This document shows, piece after piece, positions 17,825-26,601 of a stretch of DNA of 55,649 nt (position 1 is the first letter of the stretch; each line of letters starts with the position of its first letter). A program made the translations under genes and the position numbers. This DNA comes from Paragemmobacter ruber (GTDB lineage: Bacteria; Pseudomonadota; Alphaproteobacteria; Rhodobacterales; Rhodobacteraceae), in contig NZ_JAAATW010000007.1 of assembly GCF_009908315.1 (NCBI RefSeq), forward strand, positions 1 to 55,649, written 5' to 3'. The notes under the pieces are model-generated. The model was not told the DNA's origin and searched no databases. It saw nothing but the letters and a program-made list of their open reading frames with translations.

Positions 17825-20047
17825 ATGACCGATCGACCGATTCCCGACATCATCTACACCAAGGTGGACGAGGCGCCGCAGCTTGCCTCGGCCTCGCTTC
17901 TGCCGATCATCCGGTCTTTTGCCGCGGCGGCGGGCGTGTCGGTGGGGGTGCGCGACATCTCGTTGGCGGGCCGGATCATCGCGGCCTTCCCCGAGCGGCT
18001 GACCGAGGCGCAGCGCCAGCCGGACGATCTGGCGGAACTGGGGGCGCTGGTGACGACGCCCACGGCCAATGTGGTGAAGCTGCCCAACATCTCGGCCTCG
18101 GTGCCGCAATTGCTGGCGGCGGTGAAGGAATTGCAGGGGCAGGGCTATGATCTGCCGGATTACCCCGAGGATCCGAAGACCGAGGCCGAGCGCGAGGCGC
18201 GCCGCCGTTATGACGCGATCAAGGGATCGGCGGTGAACCCGGTGCTGCGCGAGGGGAATTCGGACCGCCGCGCGGCGGTGGCGGTGAAGAACTATGCCAA
18301 GGCCAACCCCCATTCGATGGGGGAGTGGCGGCCCGACAGCAAGACGCGCGTGTCCACGATGTCGGGCGGGGATTTCCGGTCGAACGAGACTTCGGTCACG
18401 CTGAGCGCGGCGCAGGCGGGGGCGGCGCGGATCGAGCATGTCGCGCCCGATGGCACGGTGACGGTGCTGAAGGACAAGGTGACCTATCACGAGGGCACGG
18501 TGGTGGATGCCACCTTCATGTCGGTCGCGGCGCTGCGGACGTTCCTCGCTGAACAGATCGCGCTGTCGAAGCGCGAGGGGGTGCTGTTCTCGGTCCATCT
18601 GAAGGCCACGATGATGAAGGTGTCGGACCCGATCATCTTTGGCCATGCCGTGCGGGCCTTCCTTGCGCCGGTCTTCGAGGCGCATGGGCCGGCGCTGGCG
18701 GCGGCGGGGGCCGATCCCAATGCTGGGCTTGGCGTGATGCTTGAGCGGATCGCCGAGATGCCCGAGGGCAAGGCGATCCTTGCCGAGATCGAGGCGGTGA
18801 TGGCCGAGCGGCCGCCGCTTTACATGGTGAATTCCGACAAGGGGATCACCAACCTGCATGTGCCGTCGGATGTGATCATCGACGCGTCGATCCCGGCGCT
18901 GATCCGGGCGGGCGGCAAGGGCTGGGGGCCGGATGGCAAGGCGCAGGACACCAATTGCGTGGTCCCGGACAGTTCCTATGCGGCGGTCTATGACGAGACG
19001 GTGGCCTATTTCAAGCAGACCGGCGCGCTGGACCCGGCGACGGCAGGCACGGTGCAGAATATCGGCCTGATGGCGCAGAAGGCCGAGGAATACGGATCGC
19101 ACCCGACGACCTTTGAAATCCCGGCGGATGGCACGGTGCGGCTGATCGCGGCGAATGGGGATGTGCTGCATCAGCACAAGGTGCAGAAGGGCGACATCTG
19201 GCGCGCGGCGGCCACGCGAAAGGCACCCATCGAGGATTGGGTGCGGCTGGCGATTTCGCGGCAGAAGGCCGAGGGCTGCCAGGCGATCTTCTGGCTGGAT
19301 GCGACGCGGGCGCATGATGCGCAGCTGATCAACTATGTGCGCCCGATTCTGGATGCGGCAGGGGTGGCGGACAAGTTCCAGATCCTTGCCCCGCGTGAAG
19401 CGACGCGGCTGTCGCTGGAGACGATCCGCAAGGGCGAAACCTCGATCGCGATCACGGGCAACGTGCTGCGCGACTATCTTACGGACCTGTTCCCGATCCT
19501 GGAGCTTGGCACGTCGGCCAAGATGCTGTCGATCGTCAAGCTGATGCAGGGCGGCGGGCTGTTCGAGACGGGCGCGGGCGGTTCGGCGCCCAAGCATGTG
19601 CAGCAGTTGATGGAAGAGGGCCATCTGCGCTGGGATTCGCTGGGCGAGTTCTGCGCGCTGGGCGAGAGCCTGAAGTTTCAGGCCGATCTGAGCGGGAACG
19701 AGAAGGCGCGCGTGCTGGGCCGGGCGGTGGATGTGGCCACGCAGGGCGTGCTGGATCATGACAAGTCGCCCAAAGGGCGGGTGGGCCAGACCGACAACCG
19801 CGACAGCCATTTCTATTTCGCGCTGTACTGGGCGCAGGCCTTGGCCGCGCAGAGCGAGGATGCCGCGCTGGCCGCGCATTTCGCGCCGATAGCCAAGGCC
19901 TTGGCCGAGAACGAGGCGAAGATCGTGGCCGAACTGGCGGCAGATCAGGGGAAGGCGGCCGATCTGGGCGGGTATTACCACACCGATCCGGCCAAGACGG
20001 CGGCGGTGATGCGGCCGTCGCCCACGTTCAACGCGATCATCGGCTGA
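17825..20047 (+). CDS. icd: Monomeric NADP-dependent isocitrate dehydrogenase
   Basis: At 740 residues this is the monomeric (IDH-II) form, which oxidatively decarboxylates isocitrate to 2-oxoglutarate in the TCA cycle and yields NADPH. Family hallmarks are visible throughout: [19 protein letters not shown], the [16 protein letters not shown] segment, and the late [17 protein letters not shown]. The usual single-domain-per-subunit length of about 740 is met, so the gene is intact. It has its own transcription unit, between terminators at both ends. Confidence 0.96.
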   Translation: MTDRPIPDIIYTKVDEAPQLASASLLPIIRSFAAAAGVSVGVRDISLAGRIIAAFPERLTEAQRQPDDLAELGALVTTPTANVVKLPNISASVPQLLAAVKELQGQGYDLPDYPEDPKTEAEREARRRYDAIKGSAVNPVLREGNSDRRAAVAVKNYAKANPHSMGEWRPDSKTRVSTMSGGDFRSNETSVTLSAAQAGAARIEHVAPDGTVTVLKDKVTYHEGTVVDATFMSVAALRTFLAEQIALSKREGVLFSVHLKATMMKVSDPIIFGHAVRAFLAPVFEAHGPALAAAGADPNAGLGVMLERIAEMPEGKAILAEIEAVMAERPPLYMVNSDKGITNLHVPSDVIIDASIPALIRAGGKGWGPDGKAQDTNCVVPDSSYAAVYDETVAYFKQTGALDPATAGTVQNIGLMAQKAEEYGSHPTTFEIPADGTVRLIAANGDVLHQHKVQKGDIWRAAATRKAPIEDWVRLAISRQKAEGCQAIFWLDATRAHDAQLINYVRPILDAAGVADKFQILAPREATRLSLETIRKGETSIAITGNVLRDYLTDLFPILELGTSAKMLSIVKLMQGGGLFETGAGGSAPKHVQQLMEEGHLRWDSLGEFCALGESLKFQADLSGNEKARVLGRAVDVATQGVLDHDKSPKGRVGQTDNRDSHFYFALYWAQALAAQSEDAALAAHFAPIAKALAENEAKIVAELAADQGKAADLGGYYHTDPAKTAAVMRPSPTFNAIIG

Positions 20048-20069
20048 CCGTGAGCGCGGGATGAGGTGA

Positions 20070-20106
20070 GGCGGGGCCCTGCGCTGCGGGGCCCTGCCTT
20101 TGTTTT
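20070..20106 (+). terminator. Rho-independent terminator after icd
   Basis: GGCGGGGCCC and GGGCCCTGCC form a 10-bp stem with one G-U pair around a nine-base loop, followed by TTTGTTTT. It lies directly between icd and mtnA. Confidence 0.7.
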
Positions 20107-20121
20107 GCGGAAGGATGCGCG

Positions 20122-21177
20122 ATGGCCTTTCAGACGATGGAATGGATCGGGGCGACGGCGACGCTGCGCCTTCTGGACCAGCGGTTCCTGCCGGAGGTGG
20201 TGCAGTATCGCGACCTTGCCACGCCCGAGGCGGTGGCGGGCGCGATCCGTGACATGACGGTGCGGGGCGCGCCGGCCATCGGCGTGTCTGCCGCCTTCGG
20301 TATCGCGCAGGCGGCGCTGCTGGCCGAGGCGGCGGGGCGGCCCCTGATCCCGGCGCTGGAGGCGGCGGATGGGGTGCTGCGGGCATCGCGGCCCACGGCG
20401 GTGAACCTGTTCTGGGCGCTGGACCGCATGGCCGGGCTGTGGCGGGCGGGCGCGGGGGCGGCGCAGCTCTTGGCTGAGGCGCAGGTGATGGAGCGCGAGG
20501 ATATCGCCGTGAACGAGGCCATCGCCGCCCATGCGCTGGCCATCCTGCCGCAGGAGGTGACGTTCTTTCACCATTGCAACACGGGCGCCTTGGCGGCGGT
20601 GGGGGTTGGCACCGCGCTGGGCATCATCCGGCGGGCGCATGAGGCGGGGCGGAAGGTCTTTGCCTATCTGGATGAGACGCGGCCCCGGTTGCAGGGGGCG
20701 AAGCTGTCATCCTTCGAACTGATGGAATATGGCGTGCCCCATGCCATCGTGGTGGATGGGGCATCGGCCCATATCATGCGGCGGCGGCGGGTGGATATGG
20801 CCGTGGTGGGCTGTGACCGCGTTGCCGCGAATGGCGATACGGCGAACAAGATCGGCACCTATAACCTTGCGCTGGCTGCGCAGGATAACGGGGTGCCGTT
20901 CTATGTGGCCTGCCCATCCTCTACCATTGATCTGGCCACGCCGGATGGCGACGGGATCGAGATCGAGGAGCGCGAGGCGGACGAGGTGCTGCGGATCGGG
21001 GGGCAGAGGGTTGCGCCCGAGGGCGCGCCGGCCTTCAACCCGGCGTTCGACGTGACGCCGAACCGCCTGATCGCGGGGCTGATCACGGAGTTCGGGATCG
21101 TGCGGCCGCCGTTTGATGTGAACCTGCGGGCGCTGTTGGCGGGGCGGGATGGGCGCGTTGTTTCTTGTGGGAAATAA
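20122..21177 (+). CDS. mtnA: S-methyl-5-thioribose-1-phosphate isomerase
   Basis: The 351-residue enzyme converts methylthioribose 1-phosphate to methylthioribulose 1-phosphate in methionine salvage. The RGAPAIG motif is present, the catalytic cysteine lies in HHCNTGALA (C152), and the catalytic aspartate is in VVGCDRVAANGDTANKIGTY (D232). Later motifs (YVACPSSTIDL; NPAFDVTP) also match the family. No other salvage gene is adjacent. GGAAGG precedes the ATG at a proper distance. Confidence 0.95.
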   Translation: MAFQTMEWIGATATLRLLDQRFLPEVVQYRDLATPEAVAGAIRDMTVRGAPAIGVSAAFGIAQAALLAEAAGRPLIPALEAADGVLRASRPTAVNLFWALDRMAGLWRAGAGAAQLLAEAQVMEREDIAVNEAIAAHALAILPQEVTFFHHCNTGALAAVGVGTALGIIRRAHEAGRKVFAYLDETRPRLQGAKLSSFELMEYGVPHAIVVDGASAHIMRRRRVDMAVVGCDRVAANGDTANKIGTYNLALAAQDNGVPFYVACPSSTIDLATPDGDGIEIEEREADEVLRIGGQRVAPEGAPAFNPAFDVTPNRLIAGLITEFGIVRPPFDVNLRALLAGRDGRVVSCGK

Positions 21178-21204
21178 CGCTTGCCTTGTCTGGCGGGGCC
21201 GGGT

Positions 21205-21226
21205 GATATGTTTTGTAGAACATATC
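21205..21226. promoter_or_regulatory. ModE-like palindrome (candidate Mo-box)
   Basis: GATATGTT-TTGTAG-AACATATC is a perfect pair of 8-bp inverted repeats spaced by six bases, with a further flanking CG on one side. It ends 16 bases before the modA start. The N6 spacing and the AT-rich arms resemble molybdate-responsive ModE/Mop boxes, and repression in the presence of molybdate would suit the downstream gene. Confidence 0.55.
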
Positions 21227-21242
21227 GCCGAGGGAGGCCCCC

Positions 21243-22013
21243 ATGATCCGATCGCCTGTCACCCCCCGCGCGGCCCTCTTGGCCTGCGCCCTTTCCCTGC
21301 CGCTGCCGGCGATGGCCGATGAGGTGGTGGTCTTTGCCGCCGCGTCCTTGAAGACGGCGCTGGATCAGGTGGCGGCAGAATTTCAGGCGGCGACGGGGCA
21401 TCAGGTGGTGATCAGCTATGCCGGGTCTAATGCGCTGGCCAAGCAGATCATCGAAGGGGCGCCTGCGGATATCTTCATCTCGGCCGCCGTGAACTGGATG
21501 GATGAGGTGGAGAAGGCGGGACTGGTGGTGCCCGGCACGCGGGCAGATATCCTTGGCAATACGCTGGTGCTGATCGCGCATGGCAAGGGGGCGGCGCCGG
21601 TGGAGATCGGGGCCGGGACGGATCTGGCCGGGATGCTGGGCGGGGGGCGGTTGTCGATGGCGATGGTGGATGCCGTGCCGGCGGGGCAATACGGCAAGGC
21701 GGCGCTGGAGAGCCTTGGGCTTTGGCCTTCGGTCGAGGGGGCGGTGGCGCAGTCTGAAAATGTGCGCGCGGCGCTGGCCTTGGTAGCGTCGGGCGAGGCG
21801 CCCTATGGGATCGTCTATGGCAGCGATGCGGTGGCCGAGGATAATGTGACCGTGGTGGCGACCTTTCCCGCCGACAGCCATCCGCCCATCATCTATCCGG
21901 CCGCACTGCTGACCGGGGCGGCGGATGACGGGGACCGGGAATTTCTGGAGGCGCTGACGGCAGGGCCTGCGGATGCCGCCTTTGCCGCGCAGGGGTTTGT
22001 CGTGCCGGAGTGA
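21243..22013 (+). CDS. modA: Molybdate ABC transporter substrate-binding protein
   Basis: The 256-residue protein has a signal peptide (cleavage after PAMA near residue 25), then the ModA landmarks: FAAASLKTALDQ near the N-terminus, YAGSNALAKQIIEGAPADIFISA, and VPAGQYGKAALE in the hinge region. It binds molybdate or tungstate in the periplasm. No modB or modC follows: the next gene is convergent. It is therefore an orphan component here, either serving a transporter elsewhere or having lost its partners. A ModE-like palindrome precedes it. Confidence 0.93.
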   Translation: MIRSPVTPRAALLACALSLPLPAMADEVVVFAAASLKTALDQVAAEFQAATGHQVVISYAGSNALAKQIIEGAPADIFISAAVNWMDEVEKAGLVVPGTRADILGNTLVLIAHGKGAAPVEIGAGTDLAGMLGGGRLSMAMVDAVPAGQYGKAALESLGLWPSVEGAVAQSENVRAALALVASGEAPYGIVYGSDAVAEDNVTVVATFPADSHPPIIYPAALLTGAADDGDREFLEALTAGPADAAFAAQGFVVPE

Positions 22014-22028
22014 GGGCGCGCGGCTGCC

Positions 22029-22478
22029 TCAGGCGTGGGTGCCGCGCAGCAGGACGGGGCGACCCTCGACCTCGGCTACGAGGCGGGATTCGGGCCAGAA
22101 GCGGAAGAAGACCGTCGGTCCGAAGGCCGGTTGCGGGCGCTGCACGGGCGTGACGATGCGGGCGGAGGCGAGGGCGAGATAGCCATGGCCCACGGCTGTT
22201 TCCACGGGCATGGCGCGCAGGCCCATGTCATCGAGAAGATGCGGCACCAGCGTGGCGCAGGCCATGCCGTCGACGTCGATCAGGCGGCTTGTGGCCAGAT
22301 CCCAGATCGGATCGCCGATGGAGATGTCTTCCACGGCGCAAAGGTCGCCGGGCAGGGGGCCGACCCGCAGGCGAAGCCCTTGCGACAGCATCGTCGCCTC
22401 GACCGCCGGGGCGGCGGATACGGGCATGGCCGAGGCCAATGGTGCGGACAGGGAGGATTGAGGGATCAGGATGCCCAT
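22029..22478 (-). CDS. Hypothetical protein, possibly Hint (Hedgehog/intein) fold
   Basis: The 149-residue product is not firmly recognised. The segments LCAVEDISIGDPIWD, TSRLIDVDGM and LPGDL... resemble, weakly, the beta-rich Hint-type domains common in this bacterial family, but the catalytic N-terminal cysteine and a C-terminal HN/asparagine are not evident. The ATG ending at 22478 is chosen; a GTG 31 codons further upstream would add a cysteine-containing leader and is possible. Neither start has a good ribosome-binding site. It converges with modA, separated by 15 bases. Confidence 0.45.
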   Translation of the reverse strand: MGILIPQSSLSAPLASAMPVSAAPAVEATMLSQGLRLRVGPLPGDLCAVEDISIGDPIWDLATSRLIDVDGMACATLVPHLLDDMGLRAMPVETAVGHGYLALASARIVTPVQRPQPAFGPTVFFRFWPESRLVAEVEGRPVLLRGTHA

Positions 22479-22902
22479 CACAGCGCCCCGCCGTGCTGGG
22501 CCTGCGGGGATCGGCAGACCAGGGCAGAGCCGCGCGCGGCGGCCTTGTTCAAACAGACACTCATTACACACCCCGGCAGCTTGGGTTCGGTCACAGGCTG
22601 GCTTTCCGTCGGGCGATCATGCGGCCCCCACCGCATGCCCACCCTTTGATTGGGAAGGGCCATACCTTTAGTCAAATTGTTACCACATTTCTGCCACCAA
22701 GCAAGGAAATCGGAATGGCGCCGCTGGGGTTGGGCGTCAATCCTGGGCCGTGTCGCGCGGCTTTTCACGGATTGGAAACGATGCGCGCGGCGGGGGTGGA
22801 AAAATCAATAATTGTTAATGATTTTGGCCCTATCGCCATCCGGGCGCGGCCTGTTTCCGCCCCGGATGCGATGTGATTCGGCGGCAGGACGGCCGCTTGG
22901 GA
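22479..22902. other. Gene-poor region with an AT-rich dyad
   Basis: I see no convincing gene in these 424 bases. An AT-rich patch near 22804-22824 has dyad pattern AATCA-N-TAA...TTA-N-TGATT. On the minus strand TTGACT near 22670 could be a -35 element for the gene ending at 22029. The remainder carries only composition-driven open frames. Confidence 0.3.
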
Positions 22903-23262
22903 TCATTCCGTCGGGGTTTCGGGGCCGACGATATGGACGGCGAGGAGGCAGCCGTCGGGGGTGTAGGAATTGTGTTCGGTCCCGTCGGCGTAGAAGACCA
23001 GATCGCCGGGGTTGAACACGGTGCCGTCATCTTCGATCAGCTGGCCTTCGAGGATCAGGAACTGTTCATGCCCGTTGTGGATGTGGCGGCGGGTGCGCAT
23101 CCCGGCGGGCATGCGATAGACGTGGAAGCCCTCGCCCAAGGGTTTGTCGGCATCAAGCTGCAGGATGGCATCCCCGAGCGCCACGCCATCGGGATAGACG
23201 AAGGGGGTGAAGGGCGCCTTGTGGATGTTGGCGATGCGGCGGGTCGGGGCGGTGTCGGTCAT
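22903..23262 (-). CDS. Small single-domain cupin protein
   Basis: The 119-residue protein is one cupin barrel. Motif 1 is HIHNGHEQFLILEGQL (H-x-H-x3-E) and motif 2 is PGDLVFYADGTEHNSY, so a metal site of three histidines and a glutamate is plausible. Small cupins of this kind act as isomerases, dioxygenases or lyases, or as ligand sensors. It starts 15 bases after the amidohydrolase stop and is the last gene of the Rieske/ABC/amidohydrolase operon. Its substrate is unknown. Confidence 0.8.
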   Translation of the reverse strand: MTDTAPTRRIANIHKAPFTPFVYPDGVALGDAILQLDADKPLGEGFHVYRMPAGMRTRRHIHNGHEQFLILEGQLIEDDGTVFNPGDLVFYADGTEHNSYTPDGCLLAVHIVGPETPTE

Positions 23263-23277
23263 GGGATGGCCTTTCTG

Positions 23278-24903
23278 TCAGGTGAAGGGGGCGGCGCGGT
23301 GGACGGCGCGGCCTTGGAAGAGGGTGAGCAGGACCTGCGTTTCAGCGATGGCATAGGGGTCGCAGGTGAGGATGTCGCGGTCGAGCACGATCAGATCGGC
23401 GGAAAAGCCGGGGCGCAGGGTGCCGGTGTGGTGGCTGCGCCAGCAGGCGGCGGCGGCCTGGGTGGTGTAGCCCTGGATCGCCTCGGCCCTTGTGATGCGT
23501 TCGGCCGGAAAGAAGGGCGCTGCGCGGCCCCGGTGGCGGGGCGGTTCGCGGGTGATGGCGGTGCCGATGATTTCGAACGGGTTGAGCGTGGTCACCGCCC
23601 AGTCGGAATTGATGCACCACGGGGCGCCCGCGTCGATCAGGCTGCGGAAGGGGTAGGTCCAGGCCGCGCGGGCGGGGCCGATCATGGCCATGGTGTCATC
23701 GGGAATGACGGGATCGTGGCAGGCCCAGAGCGGCTGAAGGTTCGCCATCACGCCCAGGGCGGCAAAGCGGGGGCGGTCATCGGGGTGGACCAGCTGGCAA
23801 TGGGCGATCTGGTGCAGGGCGGGCCATGGGCCGTTGGCGGCGCGGGCGGCGGCGAAACCGTCGAGCGCGGCGCGGGTGGCGCGGTCGCCGATGCAATGGA
23901 CATGGATCTGGAAGCGCGCGGCATCGAGCGCGGTGAAGAGCGCGGCGATCTGGTCGGGCGCGAACATCAGGGGGGCATTGCCCCCGGGGGCATCGGCGTA
24001 ATCGTCGATAAGGGCGGCGGTGCGGTTCTCCAGCCCGCCGTCGAGGAAGAACTTGGCGGAGTGGAGGTGGAAGCCGTCGCCGCGATGGGCATCGCGCAGC
24101 GCGGTTAGGCGGGACAGCGCGCTGTCCACCGTGTCGGCGGCGGTGACCGACATGGCGCCCGCCACGCGCAGGGTCAGGGCATCGGTGGCGGCGGCATGGG
24201 CGTAGATGCCCACATGGTGGGACTGGATGAAGGGGTCCAGCACGCCGGTGATGCCGTGGCGGTTGGCATGGGCCTGACCGGCGCGCAGGCCCGCGCGGAA
24301 GGTGGCCTCGGTCGTCTTTGGCAGGCGGTCGAGCGCCCAGTAGATCGCGTCTTCGTGCAGCATCCCGGTGGCGCGGCCTGCGGCATCGCGGACGAAATGG
24401 CCATTGGGCGGATCGGGGGTGTCGTCGGTCAGCCCGATCATGCGGATCGCGCGGGCGTTGAGGCAGGCATTGTGGAAGTTGCCGTCATAGATCAGGCAGG
24501 GGCGATCCGGGGTGACCGGATCAAGCACCGCATGGGTGAGGTTCTCATCGCCGAAAAAGCCGCATTGCCAGCCCGCACCCCAGAGCATGGGGCCATCATG
24601 GCGGGCGGCATGGGCGGCCATGGCGGCGGAAATCTCGGCCGTGGTGGTGCAGTCGTAGAGGGGCGCGGTTTCCACCAGATCCGTGCCGCCGTTCAAGAGG
24701 TGGATATGGGCATCCTGAAAGCCCGGCAGGACGAGGTGGCCTTGGGCGTCGATCACCTTGGCGCCGGATCCGGCAAGGGCGGCCATGGCGGGGTGGTCCC
24801 CCAGCGCGAGGATGCGCGCGTCTTCGATCACCAGCGCCTGCGCCACGGGCTGGGCGGGGTTCATCGTCTGGATGCGGGCATGGGTGAGCAGGGTGCGGGT
24901 CAT
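23278..24903 (-). CDS. Amidohydrolase family 3 (YtcJ-like) metal-dependent hydrolase
   Basis: The 541-residue enzyme has the composite beta-sandwich/TIM-barrel layout of amidohydrolase_3 proteins. The N-terminal HxH is in PGFQDAHIHLLNGG. Further metal or catalytic residues are in FHLHSAKFFLDGGLENRTA, VHCIGDRA and the aspartate of INSDWAV. These enzymes cleave amide, formamide or related bonds, mostly on uncharacterised substrates. The ATG overlaps the stop of the preceding DMSP-lyase-like gene by four bases, so the two are translationally coupled. Its place in the operon suggests it processes the imported compound or a downstream amide. Confidence 0.87.
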   Translation of the reverse strand: MTRTLLTHARIQTMNPAQPVAQALVIEDARILALGDHPAMAALAGSGAKVIDAQGHLVLPGFQDAHIHLLNGGTDLVETAPLYDCTTTAEISAAMAAHAARHDGPMLWGAGWQCGFFGDENLTHAVLDPVTPDRPCLIYDGNFHNACLNARAIRMIGLTDDTPDPPNGHFVRDAAGRATGMLHEDAIYWALDRLPKTTEATFRAGLRAGQAHANRHGITGVLDPFIQSHHVGIYAHAAATDALTLRVAGAMSVTAADTVDSALSRLTALRDAHRGDGFHLHSAKFFLDGGLENRTAALIDDYADAPGGNAPLMFAPDQIAALFTALDAARFQIHVHCIGDRATRAALDGFAAARAANGPWPALHQIAHCQLVHPDDRPRFAALGVMANLQPLWACHDPVIPDDTMAMIGPARAAWTYPFRSLIDAGAPWCINSDWAVTTLNPFEIIGTAITREPPRHRGRAAPFFPAERITRAEAIQGYTTQAAAACWRSHHTGTLRPGFSADLIVLDRDILTCDPYAIAETQVLLTLFQGRAVHRAAPFT

Positions 24904-25769
24904 GGCGTGGCCGTCAGGCGCAGGGACTCGAGCGCGGGCCAATCGGGCGCGGGCAGGATGCGGGCGGGGGCGGCGCTGTCGCGCGTCCGGAAGACGAAGG
25001 CGAGGAAGGGGGTGGGGCCGACCTTGATGAGATGGGGGCGGTGCGCGTCGTGCCAGACGGAGCGATGGGCGGGTTTCGTGATCAGCGGGCGCGCGGGGCC
25101 GAAGCGCCAGCCATGCGGGCCGGTGAGGGGAAGGTAAAGCTCGGGCGCGGGATGGCTGTGGTCGCGGCAGAGGATGTGCGGCGCCATCAGGACGAGGCCG
25201 AATTCGGCGTCTCTGCGGCCAAGGCCCGTGTCGGGCGTGATCAGGGGGCAGAAGGCGTGGCCGCCGGCGCAGGCGGGGCCGGTGTGATCGGGCGGGGCGG
25301 GGTCATGGCTGGCCCATGGCAGATGCGGGGCCGCCGCGCCGATGGCTTTGGCAAGGGCGGGATGCGTGGGGGCGAGCGCGGCGAGGGCCGCGGGAAGGTG
25401 GGTGGCGACCACGGGCTGCGGCTGGGGTGCGGGCGGGGTGGCGGTTGCATCGGATTGCGCGATGAGGCGGCGCAGTTCGGCGGCGCCGGGGCAGGTGAGG
25501 GGGGCGAGGTAGGCCCGCACCTCATCCATCAGGCGCTGCCCTGCGGTGGTGGCGGAGGTTGGAGCCAGCGAGTGGGGCGGCAGGCCGTGGGCGGCCAGCA
25601 CCTCGTCCACCGGGCGGGTGTCGGAGGCGGAGGCGATGCGGAAGGCCTCGAGCGTGGCGGCGGACAGCTTGCCCTGCTGATAGAGCGCCATGGCCGCGCC
25701 ATAGCGGATGCGCCCGGCGCCGGGGGTGCCGGGGGGCAGGTGAAGCAGGGTGTCGGGCGTGTCAGTCAT
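24900..25769 (-). CDS. DMSP-lyase-family-like cupin protein
   Basis: The 289-residue protein ends in a cupin domain with a motif layout like DddQ/DddL dimethylsulfoniopropionate lyases: CRDHSHPAPELYLPLTG gives the H-x-H-x4-E-x-Y metal and catalytic set, followed by HDAHRPHLIKVG with the fourth histidine and FVFRTRD. The N-terminal 120 residues are helical and proline/alanine rich, as in longer DddL-like proteins. Known members cleave DMSP to acrylate and dimethyl sulfide. Close paralogues may act on other onium compounds, so the substrate is not proven. The ATG overlaps the upstream permease stop by eight bases; a start eight codons further upstream is possible. Confidence 0.6.
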   Translation of the reverse strand: MTDTPDTLLHLPPGTPGAGRIRYGAAMALYQQGKLSAATLEAFRIASASDTRPVDEVLAAHGLPPHSLAPTSATTAGQRLMDEVRAYLAPLTCPGAAELRRLIAQSDATATPPAPQPQPVVATHLPAALAALAPTHPALAKAIGAAAPHLPWASHDPAPPDHTGPACAGGHAFCPLITPDTGLGRRDAEFGLVLMAPHILCRDHSHPAPELYLPLTGPHGWRFGPARPLITKPAHRSVWHDAHRPHLIKVGPTPFLAFVFRTRDSAAPARILPAPDWPALESLRLTATP

Positions 25770-26601
25770 GGGAGCGGTAGGCCATGCGTTCATCGCGGAT
25801 GCGCCGCGCCTCGGCCCGGTTCAAGAGGATGCCCGCGATCACCACGCCGGTGCCCACGACAAGCACGGTCAGGGTGGCCAGCGCGTTGATATCGGGGGTG
25901 ACGCCGAGTTTCACCTTGGACCAGATCAGCAACGGCAAGGTGGTGTTGCCGGGGCCGGTGGTGAAGGAGGTGATCACCACATCGTCGAGCGAGATGGTGA
26001 AGGCCAAGAGCCAGCCCGACAGGATGGCAGGGAAGATGGTGGGAAGGGTGATGTCCCAGAGCACCTGCCACGGCCGCGAGCCGAGATCCATCGCCGCCTC
26101 TTCGATGGCGCGATCGGCCTGCATCATGCGGGCCTGCACGATGGTCGTGACAAAGACCATGGAGAAGGTGATATGCGCCAGCGTAATGGTGGTGAAGCCG
26201 CGCTGGCCGGGCCAGCCGATCCAATCGGCCATCAGGATGAAGAGCATGAGCGCGGAGATGCCGGTGATCACCTCGGGCATCACAAGGGGCGCGGTGACGA
26301 GGCCGGAGAAGAGGAGCCGCCCCTTGAAACGGGTGTAGCGCGCGAGCGCGATGCCCGCCATGGTGCCGAGGATGGTGGCCACGCTGGCCGAGATGACGGC
26401 GATCTGCAGCGACAGCATCAGCGCGGCGCCAACCTGACGGTTGGACAGGAGCGAGACATACCATTTCGTCGAGAACCCGCCCCAGACCGTGGCGAGGCGG
26501 CTTTCGTTGAAGGAGTAGACGATCATCGACAGGATCGGCACGTAGAAGAAGGCAAAGCCGAAGACGAGGGTGGTGAAGAGGAACCAAGGGCGGCGCTTCA
26601 T
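25762..26601 (-). CDS. ABC transporter permease (PotI/PotC type)
   Basis: The 279-residue permease has six hydrophobic helices and the coupling loop EEAAMDLGSRPWQVLWDITLPTIFPAI. It belongs to the spermidine/putrescine-type importers, which in this lineage also carry opines, betaines and other cationic compounds. Its ATG overlaps the stop of the PotH-like gene by four bases. It pairs with that permease around the ATPase encoded at 27541-28638. Confidence 0.9.
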   Translation of the reverse strand: MKRRPWFLFTTLVFGFAFFYVPILSMIVYSFNESRLATVWGGFSTKWYVSLLSNRQVGAALMLSLQIAVISASVATILGTMAGIALARYTRFKGRLLFSGLVTAPLVMPEVITGISALMLFILMADWIGWPGQRGFTTITLAHITFSMVFVTTIVQARMMQADRAIEEAAMDLGSRPWQVLWDITLPTIFPAILSGWLLAFTISLDDVVITSFTTGPGNTTLPLLIWSKVKLGVTPDINALATLTVLVVGTGVVIAGILLNRAEARRIRDERMAYRSHD

